The position numbers and the translations under genes are program-made. A model generated the notes under the pieces. The model was not told the origin of the DNA, did no database searches, and saw only the letters and a program-made list of their open reading frames with translations. Below are positions 1 to 8,573 of a stretch of DNA of 64,000 bases, piece by piece (the stretch's first letter is position 1; every line of letters starts with the position of its first letter). Location of the stretch: positions 4,402,001 to 4,466,000 of the forward strand of contig NZ_CP150276.1 of NCBI RefSeq assembly GCF_037977235.1. The letters are read 5' to 3'. Source of the stretch: Paenibacillus sp. FSL K6-0276. Lineage in GTDB: Bacteria > Bacillota > Bacilli > Paenibacillales > Paenibacillaceae.

Positions 1-4
1 TTTC

Positions 5-85
5 CTGAATTGTACCGCTGTTAGCGGTTAAAATCCGGAGACAAAGGCGGTCGCTATCGCTCCTCCAGTTCCAAATTCCCCCTTC
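5..85. repeat. Dispersed intergenic repeat, family B, copy 1
   Basis: This stretch is closely matched, in the same orientation, by 33869-33949. Shared features are a small palindrome (ccgctgttagcgg here, ccgccactagcgg there), the string aaaatccggaga, then aaaggcgg-cgct-tcgctcct and a run of ttcca. It has no ORF. It lies just outside the IS1182-type element. Its function is unknown; a short dispersed element of the host genome is the simplest reading. Confidence 0.6.
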
Positions 86-157
86 GCTACGACCCTCTAA
101 TGTTTTTAAGTTCAAGTTATAAAGGTGCCTTTTGGAGGCCCATGAAAACTCCATTCC

Positions 158-196
158 AGGACACCCATCCTCGATCTTTTCGAGGATGGGTGTCCT
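158..196. terminator. Perfect 16-bp hairpin ahead of the IS transposase
   Basis: aggacacccatcctcg pairs perfectly with cgaggatgggtgtcct across a 7-base loop, followed by gttttgc. It looks like an intrinsic terminator or a translation-shielding hairpin inside the left end of the IS element. Confidence 0.65.
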
Positions 197-240
197 GTTT
201 TGCTGTATAATGATTGTATTAATTTCAGGTGGTGACTCGG

Positions 241-1609
241 ATGATTTCAAACCAACAATCCCTTAACCTCAGTCCATTTATGGCGATTTACGATATCGTC
301 GTACCTAAAGATAATATGCTACGACAAATAAATGACCTCGTAGATTTTTCTTTTGTTCATGAAGAATTACAGTATGTTCAAGTATTTATTACTAAAATCG
401 ATTTTCGATTTATCCGATGTGGATATCGTAGAACGTTCTAAATATGACATGTCGCTCAAATACTTCTTAGATATGGCGCCTGAAGACGAGGTCATCAATC
501 CTAGTTCACTCACGAAGTTTCGTAAACTTCGGTTGAAAGATGTGAACCTGCTCGACATGCTGATTCAAAAAACGGTGGAAATTGCATTGGAAAAAGAAAT
601 CATTAAGAGCCGCGCAATTATTGTGGATGCTACCCACACGAAATCACGATTCAATCAGCAATCACCCAAAGAAATATTGATGGAGAAGTCTAAGCTGTTG
701 CGCAAGGCCGTTTATCAAATCAATGAAAACATGAAAGATAAATTCCCGCCAAAAACAACGACAAACGAATTAGTGGATGAACTGGACTATTGCCAAAAAG
801 TAATTGACGCCGTGGAAAAAGAAGAAAGTATCCGCGAATATCCAAAGGTAAAGGAAAAGTTGAACTACTTAAAGGAAATCGTAGAAGATCACGTGGAGCA
901 CCTTCAATTTTCTAATGATCCAGATGCACGTGTGGGTCACAAAACAGCCGACTCTTCTTTTTTTGGCTATAAAACACATATTGCAATGAATGAAGAACGT
1001 ATTATTACAGCTGCCGTAGTTACAACAGGTGAAAAAAGTGATGGGAAACAACTCCAAATACTAATCGAAAAAAGTCGCAAAACGGGCATGGATATCGATA
1101 CAGTCATTGGCGACACAGCCTATTCTGAGAAAGAAAATATTCAGTATGCCAAACAAAATGAATTGCAACTCATATCCAAATTACATCCGCAGATTACTCA
1201 GGGTACTCGTAAAAAAGAAGATGAATTTGAGTTTAATAAAGATGCAGGGATGTACGTTTGTAAAGCAGGGCATATGGCAATTCGTAGGGCACGTACGGGG
1301 ACAAAGAATGTAGGAAAAAATCAAAAGGATACTTATTATTTTGATATCGATAAGTGTAAGCAATGCCCCTACAAAGAAGGATGTTATAAAGAGGGCGCAC
1401 AATCAAAAACCTATTCAGTGAGCATCAAATCCACGGAGCATAGTGAGCAGGCAAGAGAACGTTATAAAATTGAAGCAAAGAATAGTGAACTAAAACACAG
1501 ACATGGGTATGATGTGGCATCTTCCTCAGGTCTCGTCGGCATGCACATGCAAGGAGCAATGGCTATATTTGCAGTAAATCTCAAAAGAATATTGACGCTA
1601 TTAAAGTAA
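241..1609 (+). pseudogene. IS1182-family transposase, frameshifted by an internal deletion
   Basis: The N-terminal part (from ATG 241, MISNQQSLNLSPF) is in one frame up to about 366 (FVHEEL). The rest (from MFKYLLLKSIFDL, about 374) is in the next frame and runs to 1609. Both halves match the IS1182 transposase pattern: a DUF772-like N-terminal domain (DMAPEDEVINPSSLTKFRKLR), then a DDE domain with VDATHTKSR, VIGDTAYSEKEN and a C-terminal cysteine group (CKQCPYKEGC). Intact relatives, as I recall them, have roughly 15-20 further residues between the two halves, so a short deletion that also shifted the frame is the best explanation. No slippery heptamer is obvious at the junction, which argues against programmed frameshifting. 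Confidence 0.8.
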
Positions 1610-1632
1610 AGAGCATGAGGAATACATAAAAT

Positions 1633-1673
1633 AAAGGCGAATTCTCACTCAGAATGGAGGGGAATTCGCCTTT
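1633..1673. terminator. Hairpin after the IS transposase
   Basis: aaaggcgaattc (1633-1644) pairs perfectly with gaattcgccttt (1662-1673). It lies 24 bases after the transposase stop, inside the element, and could act in either direction. Confidence 0.6.
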
Positions 1674-1775
1674 AGCTGTTTAAGCTCATTTTACAGATTC
1701 TTAAAACACACGTTTTTCAGTGGCCTCTAAAAACGGGGAGGCTGTTTTGTTAAAGTAAGGTTATTGTTATGCTGC

Positions 1776-2333
1776 CTACGCGCGGGAGATATATTTACCT
1801 TCACGAGTATCAATGAGCAATACGTCTTCTTCGTTGATGAACAATGGAACCTGAACACTATGACCGGTTTCAAGCTTGGCCGATTTCGTAGCACCTTGAG
1901 CCGTGTTTCCTTTAACGCCGGGCTCAGTTTCAACAACCTTCAACTCTACGCTTGTAGGAAGATTGATTCCGAGAATCTCACCTTTGTAGCTAACAATGTT
2001 AACAGTCATGTTTTCTTTAAGGAAATTCAATTCCCATTCCAGTTGCTTTTCAGACAATTCGAATTGGTCATAAGTTTCGTTATCCATGAATACATGGTCC
2101 GATCCACTTGCATACAGATATTGTACACCGCGGTTCTCGATAATGGCACGGCCAATCGTTTCACCTGCACGGAATGTACGCTCTACTGTATTACCGTTAC
2201 GCAAGTTCTTAAGCTTGGAACGAACAAATGCTGCGCCTTTACCTGGCTTAACGTGTTGAAAATCAATAACGGTAAAAATATCTCCTTCTACCTCTACGGT
2301 CAAACCTGTTTTAAAATCATTTACTGAAATCAC
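1776..2333 (-). CDS. efp: Elongation factor P
   Basis: EF-P binds the ribosome between the P and E sites and relieves stalling on polyproline stretches. The 185-residue product has the family layout: an N-terminal KOW-like domain (ISVNDFKTGLTVEVEGD, VKPGKGAAFVRSKLKNL) followed by two OB domains and the C-terminal signature region with TREGKYISRA. Length equals the family norm. The start is the GTG at 2333, placed 7 bases after GGAGGG; an upstream in-frame TTG would add five residues and has no ribosome site. The loop that carries the modified residue in other species reads HVKPGKGAA, with Lys as in Bacillus. The gene follows the Xaa-Pro peptidase in the same direction with 47 bases between, as in Bacillus subtilis. 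Confidence 0.97.
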   Translation of the reverse strand: MISVNDFKTGLTVEVEGDIFTVIDFQHVKPGKGAAFVRSKLKNLRNGNTVERTFRAGETIGRAIIENRGVQYLYASGSDHVFMDNETYDQFELSEKQLEWELNFLKENMTVNIVSYKGEILGINLPTSVELKVVETEPGVKGNTAQGATKSAKLETGHSVQVPLFINEEDVLLIDTREGKYISRA

Positions 2334-2380
2334 TAAAAATCCCTCCAAAATTCATAATTAATCTAATACATCCCGCTTAC

Positions 2381-3451
2381 TTACAGTACTGTATATTCTT
2401 TGGACGAATGGGTCAGCAGCGATATTCCGCTCTCCGTGATCACAATGTCGTCTTCAATACGTACTCCGCCAATTCCCGGCAAATAGATACCAGGCTCCAC
2501 AGTTACGACCATCCCCGGCTGCATAATATCGTCACTAAGTTTGGACAAACGCGGCCACTCATGAACTTCCATTCCAAGTCCATGACCTGTGCTGTGTCCA
2601 AATTGTTCACCATATCCGTAGCTAGCAATGATATCACGTGCCAAGGCATCACATTCCCGTCCGGTCATACCCGGTTTGATATGTGCTAACGTATGTAGCT
2701 GAGCTTCCAGCACAATATCATAGATCTCTTTCAGCTTCGGATCCGGTGCTCCGAGTGCAATGGTTCTTGTCACATCTGAGCAATAGCCATCAAGTAATGC
2801 ACCGAAATCAAGGGTAATGAATTCATTTCCTTGAATTACACGGCTGCTTGCTACACCGTGTGGCATGGATGAACGTTCGCCTGAAGCAACAATCGTATCA
2901 AACGATGAAGAAGTTGCACCATGGGTACGCATATAAAATTCCATTTCCAGATCAACATCACGCTCAGTCATGCCCGGTTTGATCACGTTCAGAATATGAC
3001 TGAATGTAGCATCGGCCAGATCTGCTGCACGTTGCATAACGGCAAGCTCTTCTTCATCCTTGAACATACGGAGGTCTTCCACGGCTTTGGAAATTGGAAT
3101 TAACACTGCCGGCTTAAGTGCTTCTGCATATGAGGTGTACGCGCTGAATGAAACATCATCCTGTTCGAAACCGATACGTACCTCTCCACCAGAAGGCAGA
3201 AGCTCGCGTACTGTATCAATGAACTTAGTTGCGTGTTCTACAACTTTAACCCCCACTGCTTGGTCCGCAGCCTGTGTCATATACCTGAAGTCAGTCAGCA
3301 GATAACAATCATCACTTGTCACCAATACATAACCGGACGATCCGGTAAATCCACTTAAATAGCGGCGGTTATAACCGCTGGTTATCAACATTGCATCCAA
3401 TCCTTGATCCTGCAAAACCTTACGTAGCTTGGAGACACGCTTGTTACCCAT
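2381..3451 (-). CDS. yqhT: Xaa-Pro aminopeptidase-like M24 peptidase (YqhT type)
   Basis: A cytoplasmic metallopeptidase expected to release an N-terminal residue preceding proline. The 356-residue protein has a creatinase-like N-terminal domain (SGYNRRYLSGFTGSSGYVL) and the pita-bread catalytic domain. Visible metal ligands are Asp in LDFGALLDGYCSDVTRT (two Asp), His in GHSTGHGLGMEVHE, Glu in TVEPGIYLPG and Glu in VRIEDDIVIT. The ATG at 3451 sits 7 bases after GAGGAG and is preferred to the ATG two codons upstream, which is only 2 bases from it. Position directly upstream of efp and downstream of yqhR is the conserved Bacillales order. The substrate is inferred from family membership only. 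Confidence 0.93.
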   Translation of the reverse strand: MGNKRVSKLRKVLQDQGLDAMLITSGYNRRYLSGFTGSSGYVLVTSDDCYLLTDFRYMTQAADQAVGVKVVEHATKFIDTVRELLPSGGEVRIGFEQDDVSFSAYTSYAEALKPAVLIPISKAVEDLRMFKDEEELAVMQRAADLADATFSHILNVIKPGMTERDVDLEMEFYMRTHGATSSSFDTIVASGERSSMPHGVASSRVIQGNEFITLDFGALLDGYCSDVTRTIALGAPDPKLKEIYDIVLEAQLHTLAHIKPGMTGRECDALARDIIASYGYGEQFGHSTGHGLGMEVHEWPRLSKLSDDIMQPGMVVTVEPGIYLPGIGGVRIEDDIVITESGISLLTHSSKEYTVL

Positions 3452-3525
3452 TTTCATTCTCCTCTCGAAATAGCCACATTGTATTTTAACATAGGGTTAT
3501 CCCCTTGAGAAGTTTTTTCGAGCCG

Positions 3526-4017
3526 TTAGGCAAGCGCTGTACTTTGCTCACGCTTTCGTTCGTCGGTATACTCGAGCGCCGCTGTGTACCCAATGAACAT
3601 TCCCCAGAGTAAAAAAATGCAGAACTCACTAATGACCGTGTTCCACGGTAGCTTGAACGGAGGCTGCATAAGAAACATCTGAGAGCCAGGAATAAATATA
3701 ACCGACCACCATAAGACGCCATAGACCAGCCCTGGCCAGGGTCCCTTCAGCTTGCGCAGAAGAAGTACATACAGCAAAGATGCGATCACTGAAAATACGA
3801 TAAACATCATATATCCCACGAAATGTCCGAGCGCTGTTGTCAAAAACTCATGTTTGAAAAAAGGCTCTGCGATAAAGCCAGGGCTGACTTTGGTAAAACT
3901 GAACCAATAGACTAGCCAATGAAGCCCTCCCCAAATCAATCCTGCAAAAAAACCTAATTCGAGTGCAAAAAGCCACATATTTGTATGCCCCGATTGTTGT
4001 TGATGAGATTTGCTCAT
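3526..4017 (-). CDS. yqhR: YqhR-like membrane protein
   Basis: A 163-residue protein with four predicted membrane segments (about residues 14-36, 60-86, 95-112 and 128-148) and a short charged C-terminus (TDERKREQ). The sequence, size and location beside yqhQ and upstream of yqhT/efp match the YqhR family of Bacillales. No enzymatic motif is visible and the role of the family is not established to my knowledge. It is divergent from yqhQ with about 150 bases between start codons. Confidence 0.85.
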   Translation of the reverse strand: MSKSHQQQSGHTNMWLFALELGFFAGLIWGGLHWLVYWFSFTKVSPGFIAEPFFKHEFLTTALGHFVGYMMFIVFSVIASLLYVLLLRKLKGPWPGLVYGVLWWSVIFIPGSQMFLMQPPFKLPWNTVISEFCIFLLWGMFIGYTAALEYTDERKREQSTALA

Positions 4018-4173
4018 AAAATTGCCTCGCTTTCTTTATTTTCAATGCCGAATTATCTCTCGCTCTCTCTAGAAGATAGTATGTACAGCAAAAGGCGATC
4101 CAACTAGTAATGTCTTCAAAAATTAGTTACAATGTATTATATAAATCATATTAAATACGAGAAGGTGAATTGG

Positions 4174-5172
4174 TTGTCCCAGGAAACTCCCAGTTACGGC
4201 GGCCAAGCCGTCATTGAAGGTGTCATGTTCGGCGGCAAGCATATCAATGTAACAGCCGTACGACGAAAGAATCAGGAAATCACATTTTTGGAGGTACCAA
4301 AAAGAGATAAGAGCTGGGTCACGAAACTGCGCAAGATTCCGCTGCTTCGCGGCCTTGTCAGTATTATAGATGCCAGCGCTAAAGGCTCTAAGCACTTGAA
4401 TTATTCGGCCGAATCCTACGCTGAAGATGAATTGGAACCAGAAGATCTGGAGAAGGAAAAATCAAAGCCGAAGAAAAAGGATGAAGGCTGGAGCCTTGGA
4501 ATGATTTTTGGTGTTGCTGTTATGGGTATTCTATCCTTTTTATTCGGAAAGCTCATTTTTACGCTTGTTCCGGTTTTTGTAGAGGATTTTTTATTTAAAA
4601 ATGTATTTGATAACTACGTACTGCACAACCTCATAGAAGGCGGCATCAAGATGATTCTCTTGCTGGTCTATTTATGGGCGATTTCTCAAACACCTGTGAT
4701 CAAGCGACTGTTCCAGTATCACGGTGCCGAACACAAAGTCATTAGCGCCTTTGAAGCAGGCGAAGAACTGACTGTTCAGAACGTTCAGAAATACAGCCGT
4801 CTGCATTACCGCTGCGGAAGCAGCTTTATGATGCTAACGATTATCCTCGGCGTGATCATTTACTCCGTAGTGCCATGGGATGATCTTTGGGAACGTGTCA
4901 TCCAACGGATTATCTTGTTGCCAGTCGTAATTGGCGTATCGTTTGAAGTTCTGAAGGGAACCAATGCTGTAAGAGATGTTCCAGGCCTTAAATATCTGGG
5001 TTACCCAGGATTGTGGCTGCAACTCCTTACGACCAAAGAGCCAAAAGACGATCAGGTAGAAGTATCTATTGCCTCTTTTAACCGTATGCGTGAGCTTGAT
5101 GCTGCGATTGAAGCAAGAGGATATACGGAGGCAAGTGTGTCAAGCGGCATATTGGATCCTGCGAAAGGATGA
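4174..5172 (+). CDS. yqhQ: YqhQ-like DUF1385 membrane protein
   Basis: A 332-residue DUF1385 protein. The signature start SYGGQAVIEGVMFGG is present, followed by a cytoplasmic region with a charged linker (about residues 85-108, EDELEPEDLEKEKSKPKKK), membrane segments near 112-140 and 155-177, the conserved FQYHGAEHKVISAFE block (about 190) and further membrane segments near 225-270. The TTG at 4174 is preferred: GAAGGTGA ends 5 bases upstream and the protein then begins MSQETPSYGGQ as in relatives; the ATG at 4132 lacks a ribosome site. Function is unknown beyond the conserved family. Confidence 0.9.
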   Translation: MSQETPSYGGQAVIEGVMFGGKHINVTAVRRKNQEITFLEVPKRDKSWVTKLRKIPLLRGLVSIIDASAKGSKHLNYSAESYAEDELEPEDLEKEKSKPKKKDEGWSLGMIFGVAVMGILSFLFGKLIFTLVPVFVEDFLFKNVFDNYVLHNLIEGGIKMILLLVYLWAISQTPVIKRLFQYHGAEHKVISAFEAGEELTVQNVQKYSRLHYRCGSSFMMLTIILGVIIYSVVPWDDLWERVIQRIILLPVVIGVSFEVLKGTNAVRDVPGLKYLGYPGLWLQLLTTKEPKDDQVEVSIASFNRMRELDAAIEARGYTEASVSSGILDPAKG

Positions 5173-5179
5173 GTGATCT

Positions 5180-5521
5180 ATGATCAGGCATGCTTTAATT
5201 TTTTGGATTGCGGTTACGCTTGCGATTTTCGGTTTTGTGATTGGAGTCTTGACTGCACCCTTCTATACGCTGTCGAAGCTGATTCTCCCCTTAGTACTGT
5301 TCGCGATCATTTATTATGCTTACAAAAAAATGGGGCCAGGAAAATATGCTCACAGTAGCAGTGGATCTAAGGTTAAAGTGAAGCCTTCCCAGAAGACCAT
5401 GTCAAAGGTAGCAGGAATTCGCAAGACTCAAGCTGCTCCAGGCAAACGCAAAAGCTATCCTTTCCAAGTGATCGAAGGAAGTAAAGGGAAAAATGACGAT
5501 CAGCTTCCGAAGTATCACTAA
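5180..5521 (+). CDS. Small basic membrane protein downstream of yqhQ (possibly YqhP/SA1362-like)
   Basis: A 113-residue protein with two hydrophobic segments (about residues 4-26 and 32-49) and a strongly basic, Lys/Ser-rich cytoplasmic-looking tail (KVKVKPSQKTMSKVAGIRK). It starts 7 bases after the yqhQ stop, so the two are almost certainly co-transcribed, and a bidirectional terminator follows. Its size and place resemble the YqhP (SA1362) proteins that neighbour yqhQ in Bacillales, but I could not confirm the match by motif. Function unknown. Confidence 0.75.
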   Translation: MIRHALIFWIAVTLAIFGFVIGVLTAPFYTLSKLILPLVLFAIIYYAYKKMGPGKYAHSSSGSKVKVKPSQKTMSKVAGIRKTQAAPGKRKSYPFQVIEGSKGKNDDQLPKYH

Positions 5522-5560
5522 CTAAACAAGAAGAAACGACGTTGTCGTCATCGCCAAAAA

Positions 5561-5602
5561 AGCATCTCCACGTTATAAGTAACGTGTGGGATGCTTTTTT
5601 TC
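5561..5602. terminator. Bidirectional intrinsic terminator
   Basis: agcatctccacgtta pairs with taacgtgtgggatgct, with A-run before (5556-5561) and T-run after (5595-5602). It lies between the convergent yqhQ operon and the patatin gene and should serve both. Confidence 0.85.
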
Positions 5603-5626
5603 TCATGTTTTTTTGAATTGTGCTCG

Positions 5627-6556
5627 TTATCTTGGCCGCCACTCCTTAAAGAAATCTTCCCCTGCCTTTATTCCGGCTGCATACAATTCATCGCTTTGCG
5701 CTTTCGTAATTTCAAACTGAGTCGTACCAATACCTAGGGTAGGAATTTTTACCGTGCGAACAAATTTATCCCCTTCAATATATCGCTCATCATGAGCAGA
5801 GAGCATCGTGGTTACCATAGCCTGCAGCATACTGAACGGTCCTCTAATTCTGTGTGGCTGCGGATTGGTCTTACCTACCGTTTGATAACCTACCGTAGGA
5901 ATTCTGCTCCCTGGTTGTTTACTCCCCTCACCTTTCCCGTCAAATATCCACAAAGGGAAATTACTCAAGAGCCCACCGTCCACAACATACACAAACTGCT
6001 CTGTAAAAGATTTCCCTCTAGCGGCTTGCCCATTTAGTCTTAGCATGACTGGATCAAAAAAATAAGGAATGCTGCAGCTCATTCGCACAGCCTTGGCTAC
6101 TTCAAAATGCTCTGGAGAGATCCCATACTGAGCCAAGCCATCTGGCAAGACCAATATCCTTCCATTTGTGATATCGGATGCGATGATAGATAGTTTGCCG
6201 GAAGGCAGATCACGGAAGGTGACGATTCCTTTTTTCAGCAATAGTGTTCTTACCCAGGACTCCAAGGCTTCTCCAGAATATAATCCCTTCTTCAACATCA
6301 CACGCAGCGCGGGACCTACAATGGCAGTGCTATAGATGGGGGCCCGCTTCAGAAACGATGAAAAGGACGTGTCTTGAATCATCCGGCTCATCTCCTCCCC
6401 TTCATAACCCGCAGCTAGTAAGGTGGCTACAATCGAACCTGAGGAGGTGCCTGCTACCCTTTTAAACGTCCAGCCCGCTCTTTCAGTAGCTTCAACTGCT
6501 CCCGCGAGGGAAATTCCCTTTACGCCTCCCCCTTCAAATACTGCGTTAATCTCCAT
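5627..6556 (-). CDS. Patatin-like phospholipase/esterase
   Basis: A 309-residue serine lipid acyl hydrolase of the patatin family. Visible parts are the oxyanion glycine loop (FEGGGVKGISLAGA, residues 8-21), the nucleophile elbow GTSSGS (about residues 37-42) and the catalytic Asp in VVDGGLLSNFPLW (about 200). No signal peptide or membrane segment is seen, so it is probably cytoplasmic or membrane-peripheral. The ATG at 6556 follows GGGGGA by about 9 bases; longer starts up to 6580 are possible. It is monocistronic between a shared terminator and the glycosidase-like gene. Substrate is unknown. Confidence 0.9.
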   Translation of the reverse strand: MEINAVFEGGGVKGISLAGAVEATERAGWTFKRVAGTSSGSIVATLLAAGYEGEEMSRMIQDTSFSSFLKRAPIYSTAIVGPALRVMLKKGLYSGEALESWVRTLLLKKGIVTFRDLPSGKLSIIASDITNGRILVLPDGLAQYGISPEHFEVAKAVRMSCSIPYFFDPVMLRLNGQAARGKSFTEQFVYVVDGGLLSNFPLWIFDGKGEGSKQPGSRIPTVGYQTVGKTNPQPHRIRGPFSMLQAMVTTMLSAHDERYIEGDKFVRTVKIPTLGIGTTQFEITKAQSDELYAAGIKAGEDFFKEWRPR

Positions 6557-6647
6557 ACACACAAATCCCCCGTTTCCCATAGATTCTATTGCTTATCTAT
6601 GAGCACGGGGGAACATTCATGACTCCTTATGAATAACAGCTATCTTA

Positions 6648-8270
6648 TTAGGACTTAAAATAAAATGTCAATAAACTCGACAACCCAAACGGATTGCGGA
6701 CTACGACGTCATTCGCTCTGAACATAATACTACCTGCAACCTCTTTGTACTTCTCATTATATTTGAGCTGATTAATAATCTGATCTCCACTTTGCCATTC
6801 TGCCTTTTGATCACTTGCTCCGACCTTATACCCAGCTAGCCCAATGTAGAGCTTAACATTCGTATTCTTAACTTCATTTACCCACCAATCCACTAACTTG
6901 TCATAGCGGGCTGTGCTAAAGGACAAACTCCAATAAATTTGTGGAGCGACATAATCAACCCAGCCCTGCTTAATCCATGTCCGAACATCCGCATACATGC
7001 TGTCATAAGCAGAAACTCCTGCACTAGTGTCCGAACCCGTACTATCATTTTTAACATTGCGCCATACTCCAAAAGGACTGATTCCATAAGAAGCCTTCGG
7101 TTTCACCATATGAATCTGTTCTCCCAACTGACGGACAAATTCATTAATATTATCTCGACGCCAATCGGCTTTAGAAAGGTTTTTCGTATTGTAGGTCGTA
7201 TAAGCAGCATCATCGGCAAAAGAAACATTTGAAGGATAAAAGTAATCATCCAAATGGACGCCATCTATATCGTAACCTTTAACAACTTCCATCACCGTGT
7301 CGATGATATGTTGGCGAGCCTCCGGAATACCTGGATTAATGTATTTCTTACCATCGGCATTCACAATCCATTCTGGATGTGCTTTTGCCACATGGTTACT
7401 AGCTAAAGCTGATGTGGAAGCATCTGTTGTTGCGCGGAATGGGTTGAACCAAGCATGAAACTGCATGCCGCGTGAATGAGCAGCACTAACCATATAGCTT
7501 AGTGGATCATATCCCGGATTCTTCCCCTGTGTACCCGTCAATACCTTAGACCAAGGAACTAAAGTAGATGGATATAGGCTGTCTGCTGAAGGTCTAACCT
7601 GAACAAATACAGCATTAAAACCAACTGCCTTTAGCTTGTCTAACAGATTATCAAACTCCTGCTTTTGTTTCGCTTCATTACCCGCCGAAGACACTGAAGG
7701 CCAGTCCAGATTAAACACTGTGGAGATCCAGGCTCCCTTCATTTCCTTACTAGTCGATCCACCAGGGATAGTAGGTATCGTTGGCAAGGTTGGCGTCGTT
7801 GGTGTTTCCGGATCGACAGATTGTGGCGGCTCAGTGTTTGATAATAAGGAAATATGCTTGTTGACCTGATCCCATAACACCTGCAATCCCAATTGTTCAC
7901 TTACAAAACGAATCGGCACCATTACCCGCCCCTGTTTGATCTGGACTGAAGTGTCCAGTGCTACGGAAGCATCGTTTACTAACGCATTTTTCTGGCCACT
8001 AGTCAGCTTAAGGACCGTATCTCCTTGAGTGATCGTAACCGTCTTACTACTTTGATTCCACACTACACCGGCATTTAATCCTTTACTGATCACACTAATT
8101 GGCACCATCGTTACATTGGAGGCTGTGATATACGGGGGCACATCACTAGCCAGCGCCTCTCCATCCAGTTCAATGGTAATTTGCACCGCTGCCGCACGTG
8201 CACCAGGAGACCATAAAGGCAGAAACAACATAAGTACTAACAATCCCAACATCCATTTACGATAATTCAT
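6648..8270 (-). CDS. Secreted GHL10/YngK-type glycosidase-like protein with copper-amine-oxidase-N-like domain
   Basis: A 540-residue exported protein. Residues 1-26 form a signal peptide ending at ARA-AAV. Residues 28-145 hold a copper-amine-oxidase N-terminal-like module (VTMVPISVISKGLNAGVVWN, GRVMVPIRFVSEQLGLQVLWD), common on Paenibacillus cell-surface proteins. A Pro/Thr linker (about 147-172) leads to a TIM-barrel domain of the GHL10/DUF187 family: MKGAWISTVFNLDWPS, GFNAVFVQVRPSADSLYPS, MQFHAWFNPFRA, YDIDGVHLDDYFYP and VDYVAPQIYWS. The paired acids in HLDDYF are the likely catalytic region. YngK-type proteins are thought to act on cell-wall or related polysaccharides, but the substrate here is inferred only weakly. 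Start ATG follows GGGGAGGA. Confidence 0.9.
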   Translation of the reverse strand: MNYRKWMLGLLVLMLFLPLWSPGARAAAVQITIELDGEALASDVPPYITASNVTMVPISVISKGLNAGVVWNQSSKTVTITQGDTVLKLTSGQKNALVNDASVALDTSVQIKQGRVMVPIRFVSEQLGLQVLWDQVNKHISLLSNTEPPQSVDPETPTTPTLPTIPTIPGGSTSKEMKGAWISTVFNLDWPSVSSAGNEAKQKQEFDNLLDKLKAVGFNAVFVQVRPSADSLYPSTLVPWSKVLTGTQGKNPGYDPLSYMVSAAHSRGMQFHAWFNPFRATTDASTSALASNHVAKAHPEWIVNADGKKYINPGIPEARQHIIDTVMEVVKGYDIDGVHLDDYFYPSNVSFADDAAYTTYNTKNLSKADWRRDNINEFVRQLGEQIHMVKPKASYGISPFGVWRNVKNDSTGSDTSAGVSAYDSMYADVRTWIKQGWVDYVAPQIYWSLSFSTARYDKLVDWWVNEVKNTNVKLYIGLAGYKVGASDQKAEWQSGDQIINQLKYNEKYKEVAGSIMFRANDVVVRNPFGLSSLLTFYFKS

Positions 8271-8311
8271 AATTCCTCCCCAAATCTAAAAAATATGTAT
8301 CCAAAAAAAGA

Positions 8312-8446
8312 AAAAACGGATAAATCCTCCATGCAGATGAGAGAATGCCTCCTTCTAAAAAGGCGGTATCTGTCTCTGCAAGAAATATAAGAAGTATCGA
8401 AAAAAACTCATACTCTCTTATATTTTAAAAAGGACTGTATCCGTTT
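8312..8446. repeat. Nested inverted-repeat element (family A related core)
   Basis: Outer arms aaaacggataaatcc (8312-8326) and ggactgtatccgtttt (8432-8447) are near-complementary. Inside lies a second inverted repeat, gaaatataagaagtat (8382-8397) against atactctcttatattt (8410-8425), which is the same core found in the family A copies at 22.4, 41.4 and 52.9 kb. No ORF is present. Together with the next repeat it fills the 300-base gap between the glycosidase-like gene and mntR. Confidence 0.55.
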
Positions 8447-8454
8447 TGACGCTA

Positions 8455-8518
8455 AAAACTGGGAAAGGTTGCACTAAACAAAATAGAAACGGCTATACTA
8501 TCCACTGATTATGCTCAC
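8455..8518. repeat. Dispersed repeat, family C, copy 1
   Basis: aaaact-ggg-aaggttgcact followed after about 30 bases by ttatgctcac recurs in the same orientation and spacing at 49400-49463. A further aaacgg/ccgttt inverted pair (8486 and 8551) surrounds it. Function unknown. Confidence 0.45.
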
Positions 8519-8573
8519 GAAAGCCTTGCTGCGCATAACTTTTAGGGCAGTATCCGTTTCGGGAAAAAACATT

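Larger units (their letters stand above)
135..1727 (+). mobile_element. IS1182-family insertion sequence, probably inactive
   Basis: A transposase-like reading region is bounded by imperfect inverted repeats: gaggcccatgaaaac at 135-149 and gtttttcagtggcctc at 1712-1727, which is the complement with a few mismatches. A 16-bp perfect hairpin (158-173 with 181-196) precedes the gene and a 12-bp hairpin (1633-1644 with 1662-1673) follows it; such hairpins can block transcription entering from outside. The exact ends and target duplication are uncertain. The transposase is frameshifted, so the copy could move only if a partner copy supplied the enzyme. Confidence 0.65.

Noticed and set aside
1764..2327. 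A 187-codon plus-strand frame opposite efp
   Set aside because: Complete overlap with efp on the other strand, whose full-length product is unmistakable.
3486..3722. A 78-codon minus frame at the end of yqhR
   Set aside because: Overlaps yqhR in another frame with no ribosome site and an Arg/Ser-rich, random-looking translation.
6614..6633. Terminator for the glycosidase-like gene
   Set aside because: attcatga...tatgaat is short and lacks a T-run on the minus strand.
8280..8573. CRISPR-like array in the repeat-rich gap
   Set aside because: Repeated strings are inverted and irregularly spaced, with no constant repeat-spacer periodicity and no cas genes in the window.
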